Notes: a model not told the origin generated them from the letters alone. Positions 25,272 to 35,144 are shown, counted from the stretch's first letter. The stretch: DNA of 64,000 nt from JAAURB01 sp049649525 (GCA_049649525.1 JBARZE010000017.1:165285-229284); one strand, 5' to 3'. Numbers and translations: made by a program.

Positions 25272-27419
25272 TTATTTCTCTACTTCAGATTGTTGCCAAT
25301 CTCCCTGTATGGTAAAAGCTGCCCAATAAAAAGGAGACTGCCAAGTTTCAGAATTCCACATCTCTAACTGCGCCTCCCTCAACGCCACCACCGGGTTAAG
25401 TTCTTCATCCAACATTTTCTGATAAAATCTCGCCATCACCTCCGACGTTGCCAAATCATCCACACTCCATAAACTAACAACAACTCTTCTGGCACCTGCA
25501 TACATAAACCCTCTTGTTAACCCCACCAAACCTTCCCCTTTAATATTCTCTCCCAACCCCGTTTGACAAGCACTTAATACCACCAATTCCGCAGGTAAAT
25601 TCAAGTTAAAAATATCATTTAGACGCAAGAAACCATTTTGATTTTCTCCGTTTTCATCTAGTAACGATAACACCACCCCCGATAACTCTGGGTTAACCGG
25701 ATCTAATAACCCATGAGTCGCTAAATGAACCATTTGATATTCAGATAAATCAGGGTTGGTTGCGATACCCCGAGAAGCCTCAAAATCAAACGCTTGCATC
25801 TGTTGACTTTCCGGAACTAAACCTAGAATAGTTTCAGCTTCAACACGAGTATATTTCAGACGGTTAAAATTCGGTGTGAGAAAATCTTCTAAGCCTAAAT
25901 TACGGGCAGCGCGAGTCATGGCAGAACGAGATAAACTATTATCATTAGTATTAGTCGCAATACCGCTAAACCGTTCATCATTTTCTGAAAATACCGGATC
26001 TGCTAATACCGCTAACTTCTTCGCCGCAGGAGTACGATTTTGCAATTGTTGACGTTGAATAGCCACGGTTGAAGCAGAGGATAATGTCACAATTTCATTC
26101 TGTACTAATAGCGGTATATAACCCCCCTCTTTCTGACTCCTAACTTCTGAAAGTGGAGAAGAATTTTGACTTCTGACTTCTGTACAGACGTTACATGTAA
26201 CGTCTCTACGTGTGACTTCTGAGAGAGGGGGAGAGGTCACAGGTAAAGCCACAAACGGCACATATTGTAAAACTCCATCCCCAACAATTAATAACCGTTT
26301 ATTTTCCAATTGATCGGCAACAGGAGAAAGTACAATTTCACTTAAAGCAATTCCTGCATCTATTGAACCCCCACTAGAAGTCACCGACTGTCTAAACGTC
26401 TCCGCCGCCGCTTCTATTTCCTCTTGAGAGGGCAATTCATAACTATTCAAACTATCCTTTGTCACTGCCCACAGATAACTCCGTTCTGTACCCAAAGAAT
26501 AAGTTAATAATAACGTCTCCTCATCTAACACCTGCTGTTTAATTTCCGAAGTTGTTAATGGTTGAGGATATTTTAAATTAGCATAACCCGGACTATTAAC
26601 ACGAATTTCAGCCTCAAGTTGATCCAATTGAGTTAAAAGAGATTGAGACTTTTGCTTAAGATCTTCTAACTGTTCTTGATTATATTGACCACTGACTGAT
26701 TCATGTTTAGCCTGTTCAACCGCATTCAATTGCTGAATTAAATTCTGTTCTTTTTCCAACAGTTGCGGATCAACTCCTTGACGGATATTGGCATTCGCTT
26801 CAGTGAGAAGTTCAACTAAACTACGGGCGCGACTGCGTTCAGAAATATGTAATGCTAAGGCATCATAACCTTCATTTGGGTTTTGTTGATGCAGTTGCAT
26901 TAGGATATCGATATAGAATTTGTAATTATATTGAACAGTGGCAAAGTAGGAAGTACGAAGATCCTGAGAACCAATTTTACTACGGAGATCTTCAACAATT
27001 TCAATGGCAGCTTGAATATCAGTTAAAGCTTCGGTGAGGTTGCCTAAACTAGACTTTGTAAAAGCGATATTGCTGAGAGTAGCTGCTTCTCCACTGCGAT
27101 CGCCGACTGCCCGTCTTAAAGGTAAGCCTTGGTCGTAATAGTTTAAAGCCTTCTGTTTTTCTCCTAAGTCATCGTAGACTAGACCCAGGAAAACCAAAGC
27201 TATACCTTGCCTAGTTTGATTGCCTATTGGTTCACACAACGTTGCTGCCTTTTCAAAATAAGGAATTGCAGCCCGTAAAGATTCTGCTGTACCTTGCTGA
27301 AATAGTTCAATTCCCTGTTTGGGGACTGTTGGGCATTCGCGAAGCGTGGTGTTAGCCGCATAACTTGCGGTTGGGTGAGTTGTAGGGATTGGGCGATCGC
27401 TGCGGTATTGTAAAGGCAC
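25272..27419 (-). CDS. TPR-CHAT caspase-like protein; signal peptide now out of frame
   Basis: A 715-residue frame from GTG 27419. TPR-like helices occur at about 30-210 (GIALVFLGLVYDDLGEKQKA, LSNIAFTKSSLGNLTEALTD). A coiled region follows, then a C-terminal CHAT domain with the dyad in HLATHGL and LSACQTGLG, ending ALREAQLEMW. An ATG at 27457 in the adjacent frame encodes a good signal peptide (GSIIAIALCLYNTAAIAQS), which is the usual start of this family. A one-base shift in about 27330-27425 therefore separates the signal from the body, and the first 20 residues of the present frame are not family-like. A palindromic repeat (26183-26210) is inserted in frame, encoding TRRDVTCNVCTEV. Either a sequencing error or a recent frameshift. 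Confidence 0.8.
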   Translation of the reverse strand: MPLQYRSDRPIPTTHPTASYAANTTLRECPTVPKQGIELFQQGTAESLRAAIPYFEKAATLCEPIGNQTRQGIALVFLGLVYDDLGEKQKALNYYDQGLPLRRAVGDRSGEAATLSNIAFTKSSLGNLTEALTDIQAAIEIVEDLRSKIGSQDLRTSYFATVQYNYKFYIDILMQLHQQNPNEGYDALALHISERSRARSLVELLTEANANIRQGVDPQLLEKEQNLIQQLNAVEQAKHESVSGQYNQEQLEDLKQKSQSLLTQLDQLEAEIRVNSPGYANLKYPQPLTTSEIKQQVLDEETLLLTYSLGTERSYLWAVTKDSLNSYELPSQEEIEAAAETFRQSVTSSGGSIDAGIALSEIVLSPVADQLENKRLLIVGDGVLQYVPFVALPVTSPPLSEVTRRDVTCNVCTEVRSQNSSPLSEVRSQKEGGYIPLLVQNEIVTLSSASTVAIQRQQLQNRTPAAKKLAVLADPVFSENDERFSGIATNTNDNSLSRSAMTRAARNLGLEDFLTPNFNRLKYTRVEAETILGLVPESQQMQAFDFEASRGIATNPDLSEYQMVHLATHGLLDPVNPELSGVVLSLLDENGENQNGFLRLNDIFNLNLPAELVVLSACQTGLGENIKGEGLVGLTRGFMYAGARRVVVSLWSVDDLATSEVMARFYQKMLDEELNPVVALREAQLEMWNSETWQSPFYWAAFTIQGDWQQSEVEK
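26183..26210. repeat. Palindromic repeat copy within the TPR-CHAT gene
   Basis: Arms GTACAGACGTTA and TAACGTCTCTAC around a CATG-type centre form a 28-base near-perfect palindrome. The GACGTT/AACGTCT core recurs at 36654-36734 and 47430-47453. Here it lies inside the coding region, keeps the frame, and is flanked by short repeats of a GACTTCTG-type unit (26155-26220), giving low-complexity SEVRSQ residues. Confidence 0.75.
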
Positions 27420-27698
27420 AGTGCTATGGCAATGATCGATCCGGTTGGTGTCCTCATTATTTGATCAATTCCCCTCAGTTGCTTCTTACAAAGTTGAACG
27501 GGACGGAAACCGACACCGCCCACTTTGCGCTTCTATTTTATATATATTTTGGTGGGGTGCAACTTATGCAATTTTTGAATAGGAAGTAAATGTCTATAAT
27601 AGATTCCCGCCTGCAAGGTTGGGACAGGGGATAATGAGTAAAAATTATTGATTATAATTGTCAATCCCACTCATAATTCATCATTCATAACTTATAAT

Positions 27699-28430
27699 TT
27701 ATCGAATATCTTGATAAAATCGTTGTAATTTCTCGGCAGAGACTCCCATTCCCCAAAGAAAACCAATATAAAGATAAATCAAATTAGCTTTAACTGCACC
27801 CCAACGAATAACACGGCGATCGCTTGTATAAACCATCCGGTTAACTAAACGAATCCGCCCATATTGCACTAATTTTAGACATAAATCTGCATCTTCCATA
27901 ATCGGTAAATCCGGATCAAATCCTCCACAATCCCAAAAACTTCGACGACGGCAAAAGATAACTTGATCGCCAAATAAGACTCTTAAACCTTTTAAAAATA
28001 AGTGCGGACGAAATAATATTGGTGCATAATAAGTCTTTAAGACATTATGTAATGAAGTTCCCCAGCGCGTGGTTTTGTTACCCATCATCACCGCAATAAA
28101 TCCACCCCCCACAATGGCTGAATGATTTAAAGTTTGAGTGATTAAATCAATTAAATCATCGGGAACTAATGTATCAGCATGAACAAAACATAATACCTCC
28201 CCCGTCGCCACTTTTGCGCCATAATTCATCTGAACAGAACGTCTGCGTATCGGACAAGACACAACCTTAACACCCGCCGCCGCCGCAATAGAGACCGTAT
28301 TATCTTCACTTTGGCTATCAACCACAATAATTTCCAGAGGCTGAGGGTCAAGTAAACGCAGATAGCTTAATGTTCGGGGTAGACAACTGGCTTCATTCAG
28401 CGTCGGAATAATTATTGAAACCCGCAGCAT
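27699..28430 (-). CDS. Family 2 glycosyltransferase (TIGR04283 type)
   Basis: A 243-residue GT-A-fold enzyme. SIIIPTLNEASCLPRTLSYL opens the nucleotide-sugar domain. IIVVDSQSEDNT and CFVHADTLVPDDL (the D-x-D-like HADT) follow, then GFDPDLPIMEDADLCLKL (ED acceptor/catalytic motif) and RRVIRWGAVKANLIYL. This fits the TIGR04283 subfamily, some members of which act in arsenosugar synthesis, but no arsenic gene is nearby. The ATG at 28430 has no clear binding site. Confidence 0.88.
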   Translation of the reverse strand: MLRVSIIIPTLNEASCLPRTLSYLRLLDPQPLEIIVVDSQSEDNTVSIAAAAGVKVVSCPIRRRSVQMNYGAKVATGEVLCFVHADTLVPDDLIDLITQTLNHSAIVGGGFIAVMMGNKTTRWGTSLHNVLKTYYAPILFRPHLFLKGLRVLFGDQVIFCRRRSFWDCGGFDPDLPIMEDADLCLKLVQYGRIRLVNRMVYTSDRRVIRWGAVKANLIYLYIGFLWGMGVSAEKLQRFYQDIR

Positions 28431-28552
28431 GATTACCTTAACAGAAAATCTGTTATTAGTGTAGAAGATTTAGCTGGGTTGAGGGAACCCTATAGCTGCT
28501 AATATCCGGATGATGATAGATAATTTGAAATAGCTTGTTAAACTGACCGAAG

Positions 28553-29866
28553 ATGATGAAGCCTGCAACAACCTGGAAACGGTTCGGAATTTTTACTTTA
28601 TTGGGTTTACTCCTGAGTTGGACAGTTAGCTGTACTAACCTCACTTCAAATACTCCAGATGACGGACGACAACCGATAGAATTCTGGACAATGCAGCTTC
28701 AACCTCAGTTTAATGATTATTTTAATCAAATTATTGCCAATTTTGAAGCAGAAAATCCAGATCTCAAAGTGCGTTGGGTAGATGTACCTTGGTCTGCGAT
28801 GGAGAGTAAAATTCTTGCTTCGGTTTCTGCTAATACTGCCCCAGATATCGTTAATTTAAACCCAGATTTTGCTTCATTACTGGCTGAACGCAATGCTTGG
28901 TTAGAATTAGAGGATAAAGTGGCGGAGGAAGTGCGATCGCAATATTTACCGAATATTTGGGCCGCTAACGAGATCGAAACTTGTCAAGCTGAGGCTTGCA
29001 ATACCACCACCTTTGGTTTGCCTTGGTATCTGACAACTGATATTACCATTTACAATCAGGATTTATTCAAACAAGCCAATATTACCCAACCCCCCACTAC
29101 CTACACACAACTAGCCCAGGTTGCCCAACAAATTCGGGACGAAACGGGTAAATATGCGTTTTTTGTCTCGTTTGTACCAGAAGATTCCGCTCAAGTGTTA
29201 CAGTCTTTGGTACAGATGGGAGTGAAGTTAGTTGATAAAAATGGTAAGGCCGCATTTAATAGCCCAGAAGCAATAGCGGCGTTTGCATATTGGGTGAATT
29301 TGTATCAAAATGACCTGATTCCCCGAGAAGTCTTAACTCAAGGACACCGCCGCGCCATTGAATTATATCAAGCTGGAGAAATTGCGATTCTGACTTCTGG
29401 CCCACAATTTTTTCAGGCGATCGCCATTAATGCCCCCGATATTGCCAAAGTCTCAATACCAGCGCCACAAATTACGGGCAAGACCAATCAAAAAGCCGTT
29501 GCCGTGATGAATGTTGTTATTCCTCGCAATAGCAGCAAACCAGAAGAAGCCCTGAAGTTTGCTTTATTTTTAACTAATAATATTAATCAAATCGCATTTG
29601 CAAAAGCAGCGAATGTCTTACCTTCTACTGTTGAAGCGTTAAATAATCCCTATTTTAAAACCGCTTCAGACAGTCAAAATCAAGCAGATAGGGCAAGAGT
29701 AATTAGCGCCCAACAACTCAAACAAGCTGATATTTTGATTCCCCCAATGAAAGATCTTAAACAGTTACAAAAGATCATTTATGAGAATTTACAAGCTGCA
29801 ATGCTAAATCAAAAAACAGTTGAAACTGCTATCATTGATGCAGAAACTGCTTGGAATCAACGATAA
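28553..29866 (+). CDS. Sugar ABC transporter substrate-binding lipoprotein, orphan
   Basis: A 437-residue extracellular solute-binding protein of family 1 (MalE/UgpB-like). The lipoprotein signal ends LLLSWTVSCTN (Cys after V-S). QPIEFWTMQLQPQFNDYFNQ, VRWVDVPWSAMESKILASVS and APDIVNLNPDFASLL are the N-lobe blocks. TFGLPWYLTTDITIYNQDLF is the hinge, and ILTSGPQFFQAIA lies in the C-lobe. No permease or ATPase gene is adjacent, so the rest of the importer must be elsewhere. The Uma2 gene starts three bases after its stop. Confidence 0.92.
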   Translation: MMKPATTWKRFGIFTLLGLLLSWTVSCTNLTSNTPDDGRQPIEFWTMQLQPQFNDYFNQIIANFEAENPDLKVRWVDVPWSAMESKILASVSANTAPDIVNLNPDFASLLAERNAWLELEDKVAEEVRSQYLPNIWAANEIETCQAEACNTTTFGLPWYLTTDITIYNQDLFKQANITQPPTTYTQLAQVAQQIRDETGKYAFFVSFVPEDSAQVLQSLVQMGVKLVDKNGKAAFNSPEAIAAFAYWVNLYQNDLIPREVLTQGHRRAIELYQAGEIAILTSGPQFFQAIAINAPDIAKVSIPAPQITGKTNQKAVAVMNVVIPRNSSKPEEALKFALFLTNNINQIAFAKAANVLPSTVEALNNPYFKTASDSQNQADRARVISAQQLKQADILIPPMKDLKQLQKIIYENLQAAMLNQKTVETAIIDAETAWNQR

Positions 29867-29869
29867 ATC

Positions 29870-30436
29870 ATGGTTCAAACTCCATCAAAGTTAATCACAT
29901 TAGATGAATTTCTCGAATTACCAGAGACTAAACCCGCTAGCGAATTCATTGATGGAAAAATTATTACAAAACCCATGCCACAAGGACAGCATAGTACAAT
30001 TCAGGGAGAACTCGTTACAACTATTAATGCAGTTACGAAAGCATCACGTATAGCCTGGGCATTTCCTGAACTTCGTTGCACTTTTGGTGGACGCTCAATT
30101 GTCCCTGATGTTTCTGTTTTCATTTGGGATCGCTTACCCACAAATACAGATGGTACAATTGCAAATCAGTTTAATGCTTCTGGTGACTGGGTGATTGAAA
30201 TTCTGAGTCCAGGACAGTCTGTGACTCGGGTGACTGGCAAGATTTTACACTGTTTAAGTCAGGGTTCTCAACTCGGTTGGTTAATTGATCCGAATGAAAA
30301 ATTAGTTCTTGTTTATATGTCTAATCAACAACCTCGTTTCTTTGAAGAAATGAGCGAACGCTTACCAACCCCTGAATTTGCAAGCGAATTTAACCTAACT
30401 TTAGAACAGTTATTTAGTTGGCTGAGAGTGAAATAA
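29870..30436 (+). CDS. Uma2-family PD-(D/E)XK nuclease-like protein
   Basis: A 188-residue protein of the Uma2 family, abundant in cyanobacteria. LITLDEFLELPETKPASEFI and DGKIITKPMPQGQHSTIQGE are the N-terminal signature. RSIVPDVSVFIWDRLP holds the Asp, and GDWVIEILSPGQS the E-x-L of the nuclease-like core, followed by GWLIDPNEKLVLVY. The usual Lys of the core is not obvious in the E-x-L-S-P segment. ATG three bases after the preceding stop implies co-transcription with the binding protein. The cellular role of Uma2 proteins is not established. Confidence 0.88.
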   Translation: MVQTPSKLITLDEFLELPETKPASEFIDGKIITKPMPQGQHSTIQGELVTTINAVTKASRIAWAFPELRCTFGGRSIVPDVSVFIWDRLPTNTDGTIANQFNASGDWVIEILSPGQSVTRVTGKILHCLSQGSQLGWLIDPNEKLVLVYMSNQQPRFFEEMSERLPTPEFASEFNLTLEQLFSWLRVK

Positions 30437-30448
30437 AAATAATCACAA

Positions 30449-31402
30449 TTACAAAGATTTCACATAAGAAATAGAGGTGTGATGCTTTTGAAAACCTACA
30501 GACTCATATAATTTTAATGCACCGGATGGGTTTTTAGAATCAACTCCGAGTATTGCAATCTCCATTTCTTCGTCTTTTAACCGATGCATTCCTGTTAGTA
30601 ACATTGCCCGTCCTAACCCAAGCTGACGGAAGCCTCGCCGCGTTCCTAAGACATTAATCCAGCCTTGATTACGACCATTGCGTTGATTATCATAAGGATG
30701 TATTTCAGAGAAACAAAAACTAGCTAATGTGCCATCTTTTGCAGTTGCTACTAAGTCTAAATCAGGGCAATAGTTTGAGCTTTTAAGATGATGTTGATAC
30801 TCCTCTAAAGTCAGATCATGATGATTCCAATGATCGATAAAGGTTTGATTAAACATCTCCACCCAGGCTGATGCTTCTTCTGCTTTAACGTTTCGTACTA
30901 CAAATCCGGTGGGAAGTTGAGGTTGTGGTATGGGTTGATTCAAATCTCGTTGCATTTCAAAGAAATAGCGATCTGCAACAAAACCATATTCTTCTAATAA
31001 TTTTATCCGATTGGCTTGGCTTGTGCGACAATCTGAACGCAGTAGAATTTCTTCGGCTTGTGGATAGGCTTGCCTCACTCTTTGTATACCCCAGTCAATT
31101 GCCTCTGGTTCGAGGGTATTATCTCGAAATTGCGGATGAACCCGAAATCCGAGAAAACTCTCCGATTCATCTTTCGATGTCGGACGATCTACAGCAGCAA
31201 TAGCAACCAGTTGATTTTGATCATTTTCCCACAAACGCAAGTCTAGCTGGGGATCGAACCCCGGAGAATTATAAGACTGTCGTAAATTATCAACTGTTGC
31301 CCAATAGCCGAATTGATCGACAGTTTCACACTCGTTATAAAAGTTCGCAATTGCTTCTAAATCAGTTTCGCCCGCGTAAGGACGGATTAATAAGGTATTC
31401 AT
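30449..31402 (-). CDS. Tandem GNAT-family N-acetyltransferase
   Basis: A 317-residue protein with two acetyltransferase-like halves, as in MshD-type enzymes. The C-terminal half has a clear acetyl-CoA loop: INVLGTRRGFRQLGLGRAML (R-x-x-G-x-G-x-A), ending SGALKLYESVGFQKHHTSIS. The N-terminal half has a weaker copy (AEEILLRSDCRTSQANRIKL, LLEEYGFVADRYF). The substrate is unknown. It is convergent with the Uma2 gene (13 bases between stops), with a single ATG at 31402. Confidence 0.88.
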   Translation of the reverse strand: MNTLLIRPYAGETDLEAIANFYNECETVDQFGYWATVDNLRQSYNSPGFDPQLDLRLWENDQNQLVAIAAVDRPTSKDESESFLGFRVHPQFRDNTLEPEAIDWGIQRVRQAYPQAEEILLRSDCRTSQANRIKLLEEYGFVADRYFFEMQRDLNQPIPQPQLPTGFVVRNVKAEEASAWVEMFNQTFIDHWNHHDLTLEEYQHHLKSSNYCPDLDLVATAKDGTLASFCFSEIHPYDNQRNGRNQGWINVLGTRRGFRQLGLGRAMLLTGMHRLKDEEMEIAILGVDSKNPSGALKLYESVGFQKHHTSISYVKSL

Positions 31403-31785
31403 GACATATCTTTCTATTTATACTACAAAAATAATACAAATAGTTTTGACTGTCAATCCCTCATTTAAGTGACATCATCTGAGTTTGACCCAACTAAACT
31501 ATGATATTGCTGTGAGTGAGGCGGTTTGAAGAGAGCAATTTTAAATAGCAATCATAACAGGCCTGAGGATATGTTCAAGACCTGTTATGATTAAAAAGTA
31601 CACGATTAATCTATTTTTTCGTGATCTAATAGGCAGGCTGTCAAATGCTGTTGAATTAATTGGCAATACAGCTTTGGCATCGCTCTAAGCTCTATTACCG
31701 TAGCTGCTGTCGGTTGCACTGCCTTAATAGATTTTTACTGATTCATTCTCTTGAAACTGTAAGCTTGTTGAGTTGTCGCTGTAGA
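31403..31785. other. Intergenic region with strong inverted repeat
   Basis: These 383 bases between the GNAT and PEP-CTERM genes hold a perfect 12-bp inverted repeat, AATCATAACAGG / CCTGTTATGATT (31550-31592, 19-base loop), without a flanking T-run. It could be a transcript end or the end of a lost mobile element. No gene is seen. Confidence 0.5.
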
Positions 31786-32664
31786 TTACTTAGATCCTTT
31801 CTTCATTCGCAACATTCCCGCCGCAAGCAATCCTAAAGCACCAATGCTAACAGGTTCAGGAACTTCTACAGGGTTACTGGCTTGGCTACCCGGGGTTGCA
31901 CTATAGTCGAAAGATGCGATCGCCCCGCTGATGCCATTATAATTTACTGTGACTTTTTGAATTCCATCAAATTGACCCCCGTTATTATTGAAGGTATATT
32001 GTCGTAAAGAGTTATCCCCCTCAAGCGCATTGCCATCCCAGTCAGTAGAGAGTAAGTTTTCTGTAATGAAGTTGCTATAGTTATTTTTGTTAATCTCAAA
32101 TGGATTTCTAGAGCTATCTACATATTCAAAGTTGAACTTGAGTTTTTTATTGCTGATGACTGCCTCATCCAAATCTACAAATAGAAAATTATCCAACGTA
32201 ATCCCATCTTCATAGAATTGATTTCCGCTAGTATCTGAAGTGGCAAAGTTAAGATTAACCAGTCCGCCATTTCTGTGATCATCTGGAGTATTGCTACCAT
32301 CTTCCTGGATAATCAGTACATTACCTTGAGCTTCTGTATCGTAATCATAGCGGCCATTTTTATATTCACCTCTTCCTGTAGCTAAGTCTTCGTCTCCTCC
32401 TGTACAAGCGTTGGTAAATCCATTTGTAGAAGATCCATTTTTGCCGACACATTCAGTATCGTACAGCAATAAGCCATGTCGTCGATTTGTATCAAAGGTG
32501 ATGCCAAAATCATTATAGTATTGGTCAGTAATCCGAGTCCCGTCTCCGGGTGTACCGCCAAATCCTTCATCAAAGTTGATGGTAAAAGCTTGAGCTGGTG
32601 CAGCAGCCACTACACCTATCGCGAGTAATGCAGTTGTAATTATTTTAGAAGATAAAAATTTCAT
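31786..32664 (-). CDS. PEP-CTERM sorting-domain exported protein
   Basis: A 292-residue secreted protein. The signal peptide is FLSSKIITTALLAIGVVAAA ending APAQA, followed by FTINFDEGFGG. The C-terminus VPEPVSIGALGLLAAGMLRM plus KKGSK is the PEP-CTERM anchor (PEP motif, hydrophobic span, basic tail), recognised by exosortase for export and release to the cell surface. The body is beta-rich, Asp/Asn-rich and resembles other PEP-CTERM proteins with no assigned role. The ATG is preceded by GGAG. No exosortase is in the window. Confidence 0.9.
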   Translation of the reverse strand: MKFLSSKIITTALLAIGVVAAAPAQAFTINFDEGFGGTPGDGTRITDQYYNDFGITFDTNRRHGLLLYDTECVGKNGSSTNGFTNACTGGDEDLATGRGEYKNGRYDYDTEAQGNVLIIQEDGSNTPDDHRNGGLVNLNFATSDTSGNQFYEDGITLDNFLFVDLDEAVISNKKLKFNFEYVDSSRNPFEINKNNYSNFITENLLSTDWDGNALEGDNSLRQYTFNNNGGQFDGIQKVTVNYNGISGAIASFDYSATPGSQASNPVEVPEPVSIGALGLLAAGMLRMKKGSK

Positions 32665-33511
32665 CTTATATATAGAGTCTCCTTTTTAAAATTGAACTTG
32701 TGGGTGGTTGAGAGTCCTGTTGAATATTTGTCCGATCAGAACTTACTTCCCCATTAGTTATTTATGATACTCAGATAAAAGAGATAAGTCTATAAAGTTT
32801 GTTCTATCTAGCATTGTTTTACTTATTCTTTACAAGTATTTTTATAAATAGAATAAAAACTCTCAAAGGCATTAATTAAAATACTTAAGGGATTTCGCTT
32901 ATAACAAAATACCTATTTAATTTATTGATCATGATTAAGCTATATGAGTATTCAGTTATTAATAAATTCAATAATTAACATGTATAATTTTTAACAGTGT
33001 ATATCTTTGTTTACGAGGAAATACGCAAATTAAGTTTTGCAGTTTTGCCAATAATCTTTGAATCCTGAATTGAACCCGTTTTTCTGAGCCGCTTGTTCCC
33101 ATCCTCAATCCAGCTTGAAACAGATTAGATTGAGAAATTTTATCAATACTGTTGACAATTTTTTTCAACAAGGGTAGAGTGATTACTAGTGTTCTCCTCT
33201 CAAAGGATCGGCAGACGGGGGCGGTTGTTCATAGCAAACCGTTCCCGGATTTTTTATAAGGGCTGCATACTTCGAGATTAATTGTGTAGTAGCTTATTGC
33301 ATAATATTCTTTTATAATTTCTCAAAGCTTTCTGCTGACAACATCTTTGCGATGCCAACGGTTGAGCGCTGGCACTGTTGAAGCAATCCGATTCAACTGT
33401 TGAACCAAAGCCACGGATTGATAGAGTTATAGTTTAAGATAAAAACGAATAAGTAATAGTCGCTCATTACAAACCTATATCGCATCGCGCTACCCTTGCC
33501 AATACAAAGCT
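32665..33511. other. Long AT-rich intergenic region, no gene seen
   Basis: These 847 bases upstream of the PEP-CTERM and M16 genes (divergent) hold promoters for both. A 67-codon minus-strand frame at 32968-33171 has no supporting features. On the minus strand around 33330-33420 a transposase-like line (VALVQQLNRIASTV) may be a tiny relic. No intact gene or RNA was recognised. Confidence 0.45.
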
Positions 33512-35095
33512 ATGTTCTCAAATCGGTTCTTTTTCTCTAAGCTGTTTTCGGCTAAACATTATCATCGTTTGCTTTCACGGCTAGTTCTCATTCTCTACAT
33601 CCTGCTGTTTTGGAATATTACCCCCAACAGGGCGATCGCAGATGAACTATCCACCCCTTCTACATCAATTCAGCCCTATTTAGATCGCGTTATCGATCAA
33701 GTCACTGAGTTTCGTCTAGAAAATGGGATGAAATTTATGATCCTAGAACGAGATAAAGCGCCAGTTGTCTCCTTTTTAATTTATGCCGATGTTGGCGGGG
33801 CAGATGAACCCAATGGTCAAACTGGAGTGGCTCACTATTTAGAACACTTGGCGTTTAAAGGCACAAAACGAATTGGTACAGAAAATTATCAAGCCGAAAA
33901 ACCCTTACTCGAAAAGCTAGATCAGATTTTTGAGCAAATTCAAACCGCCGAAGCCGCAGAAAACACTGAACAACTCAAACAACTGACGGCAGAATTTGAG
34001 CAAGTCCAAGCAGAAGCCGCTCAATATGTCACACAAAATGAGTTTGGTCGTATTGTCGAACAAGCCGGAGGTGTGGGGATGAATGCCGCCACTTCTGCTG
34101 ATGCCACCATGTACTTTTATAGTTTGCCCGCTAATAAACTAGAACTGTGGATGTCACTCGAGTCGGAACGGTTCTTAGATCCTGTATTTCGAGAATTTTA
34201 TAAAGAAAAGCAAGTTATCCTCGAAGAACGCCGACTGCGTAGCGAAAATTCTCCGGTGGGTCGGATGTTGGAAGCGTTACTCGATACGGCTTTTGAAGTT
34301 CATCCTTATCGTCGTCCGGTGATTGGCTACCGCGAAGACTTAGCCACTTTAACCCGACAAAATGTACAAGACTTTTTCGAGACTTATTACGTTCCCAATA
34401 ACTTAACGGTGGCAATTGTTGGAGATGTTGACCCGGTTGAAGCAAGACAACTGGCTGAAACTTACTTTGGTCGCTACCCAGCCCAACCTGAACCCCCCAA
34501 AGTTGAAGCAGTTGAACCGCCTCAAACGGCTATACGAGAATTGACCAAAGAATTACCGTCTCAACCGTGGTATCTCGAGGGTTATCATCGTCCAGCGTTT
34601 AATCATCCCGACCAAGTGGTTTATGAAGCGATTACTACAATTTTAGGAGATGGTCGGACATCGCGTCTATATAAGTCTTTAGTCGAACAACAACAGGTGG
34701 CTTTAGCGGCACAAGGGTTAAATGGTTATCCCGGCGATAAACATCCTAATTTGATGCTATTTTATGCCTTAACTGCTCCCGGACATAACGTTGATGAAGT
34801 GGCGACAGCCTTGCGAACCGAAATAGAACGCCTCAAAACGGAACCCGTTTCAACTCAAGAATTAGAACGGGTCAAAAATCAAGCCAAAGCGGGTTTATTG
34901 CGATCGCTCAATTCTAATATGGGGATGGCGTTTGCGTTAGTGGAATATCAAGTCAAAACAGGCTCATGGAAGAATTTATTTCAACAGCTAGAAGCCATCG
35001 AACAAATCACACCCGCCGATATTCAACGAGTGGCTGCAGCGACATTCCGCCCAGAAAACCGAACTGAGGGTCGATTGCTATCAGTAGAACGTTAA
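33512..35095 (+). CDS. M16-family metallopeptidase, active-type
   Basis: A 527-residue exported M16 (pitrilysin/insulinase-like) peptidase. The signal segment is at residues about 22-44 (RLVLILYILLFWNI). The zinc motif H-x-x-E-H is HYLEH in GVAHYLEHLAFKGT, with the distant Glu in the following helical region. There is an unusual insertion of about 40 charged residues (EKLDQIFEQIQTAEAAENTE) right after the zinc helix. The C-lobe has the substrate R/Y-type block HPDQVVYEAITTILGDGRTS. The following gene encodes a partner lacking the zinc motif, 49 bases downstream, as in two-subunit M16 proteases. ATG 33512. Confidence 0.92.
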   Translation: MFSNRFFFSKLFSAKHYHRLLSRLVLILYILLFWNITPNRAIADELSTPSTSIQPYLDRVIDQVTEFRLENGMKFMILERDKAPVVSFLIYADVGGADEPNGQTGVAHYLEHLAFKGTKRIGTENYQAEKPLLEKLDQIFEQIQTAEAAENTEQLKQLTAEFEQVQAEAAQYVTQNEFGRIVEQAGGVGMNAATSADATMYFYSLPANKLELWMSLESERFLDPVFREFYKEKQVILEERRLRSENSPVGRMLEALLDTAFEVHPYRRPVIGYREDLATLTRQNVQDFFETYYVPNNLTVAIVGDVDPVEARQLAETYFGRYPAQPEPPKVEAVEPPQTAIRELTKELPSQPWYLEGYHRPAFNHPDQVVYEAITTILGDGRTSRLYKSLVEQQQVALAAQGLNGYPGDKHPNLMLFYALTAPGHNVDEVATALRTEIERLKTEPVSTQELERVKNQAKAGLLRSLNSNMGMAFALVEYQVKTGSWKNLFQQLEAIEQITPADIQRVAAATFRPENRTEGRLLSVER

Positions 35096-35144
35096 ATCAT
35101 TTTTTGCAACTGTCCCTACATTTTTATTCAAAATTACTGAAAAT

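Noticed and set aside
32968..33171. 67-residue minus-strand protein
   Set aside because: No binding site, no recognisable domain, lies in AT-rich spacer.
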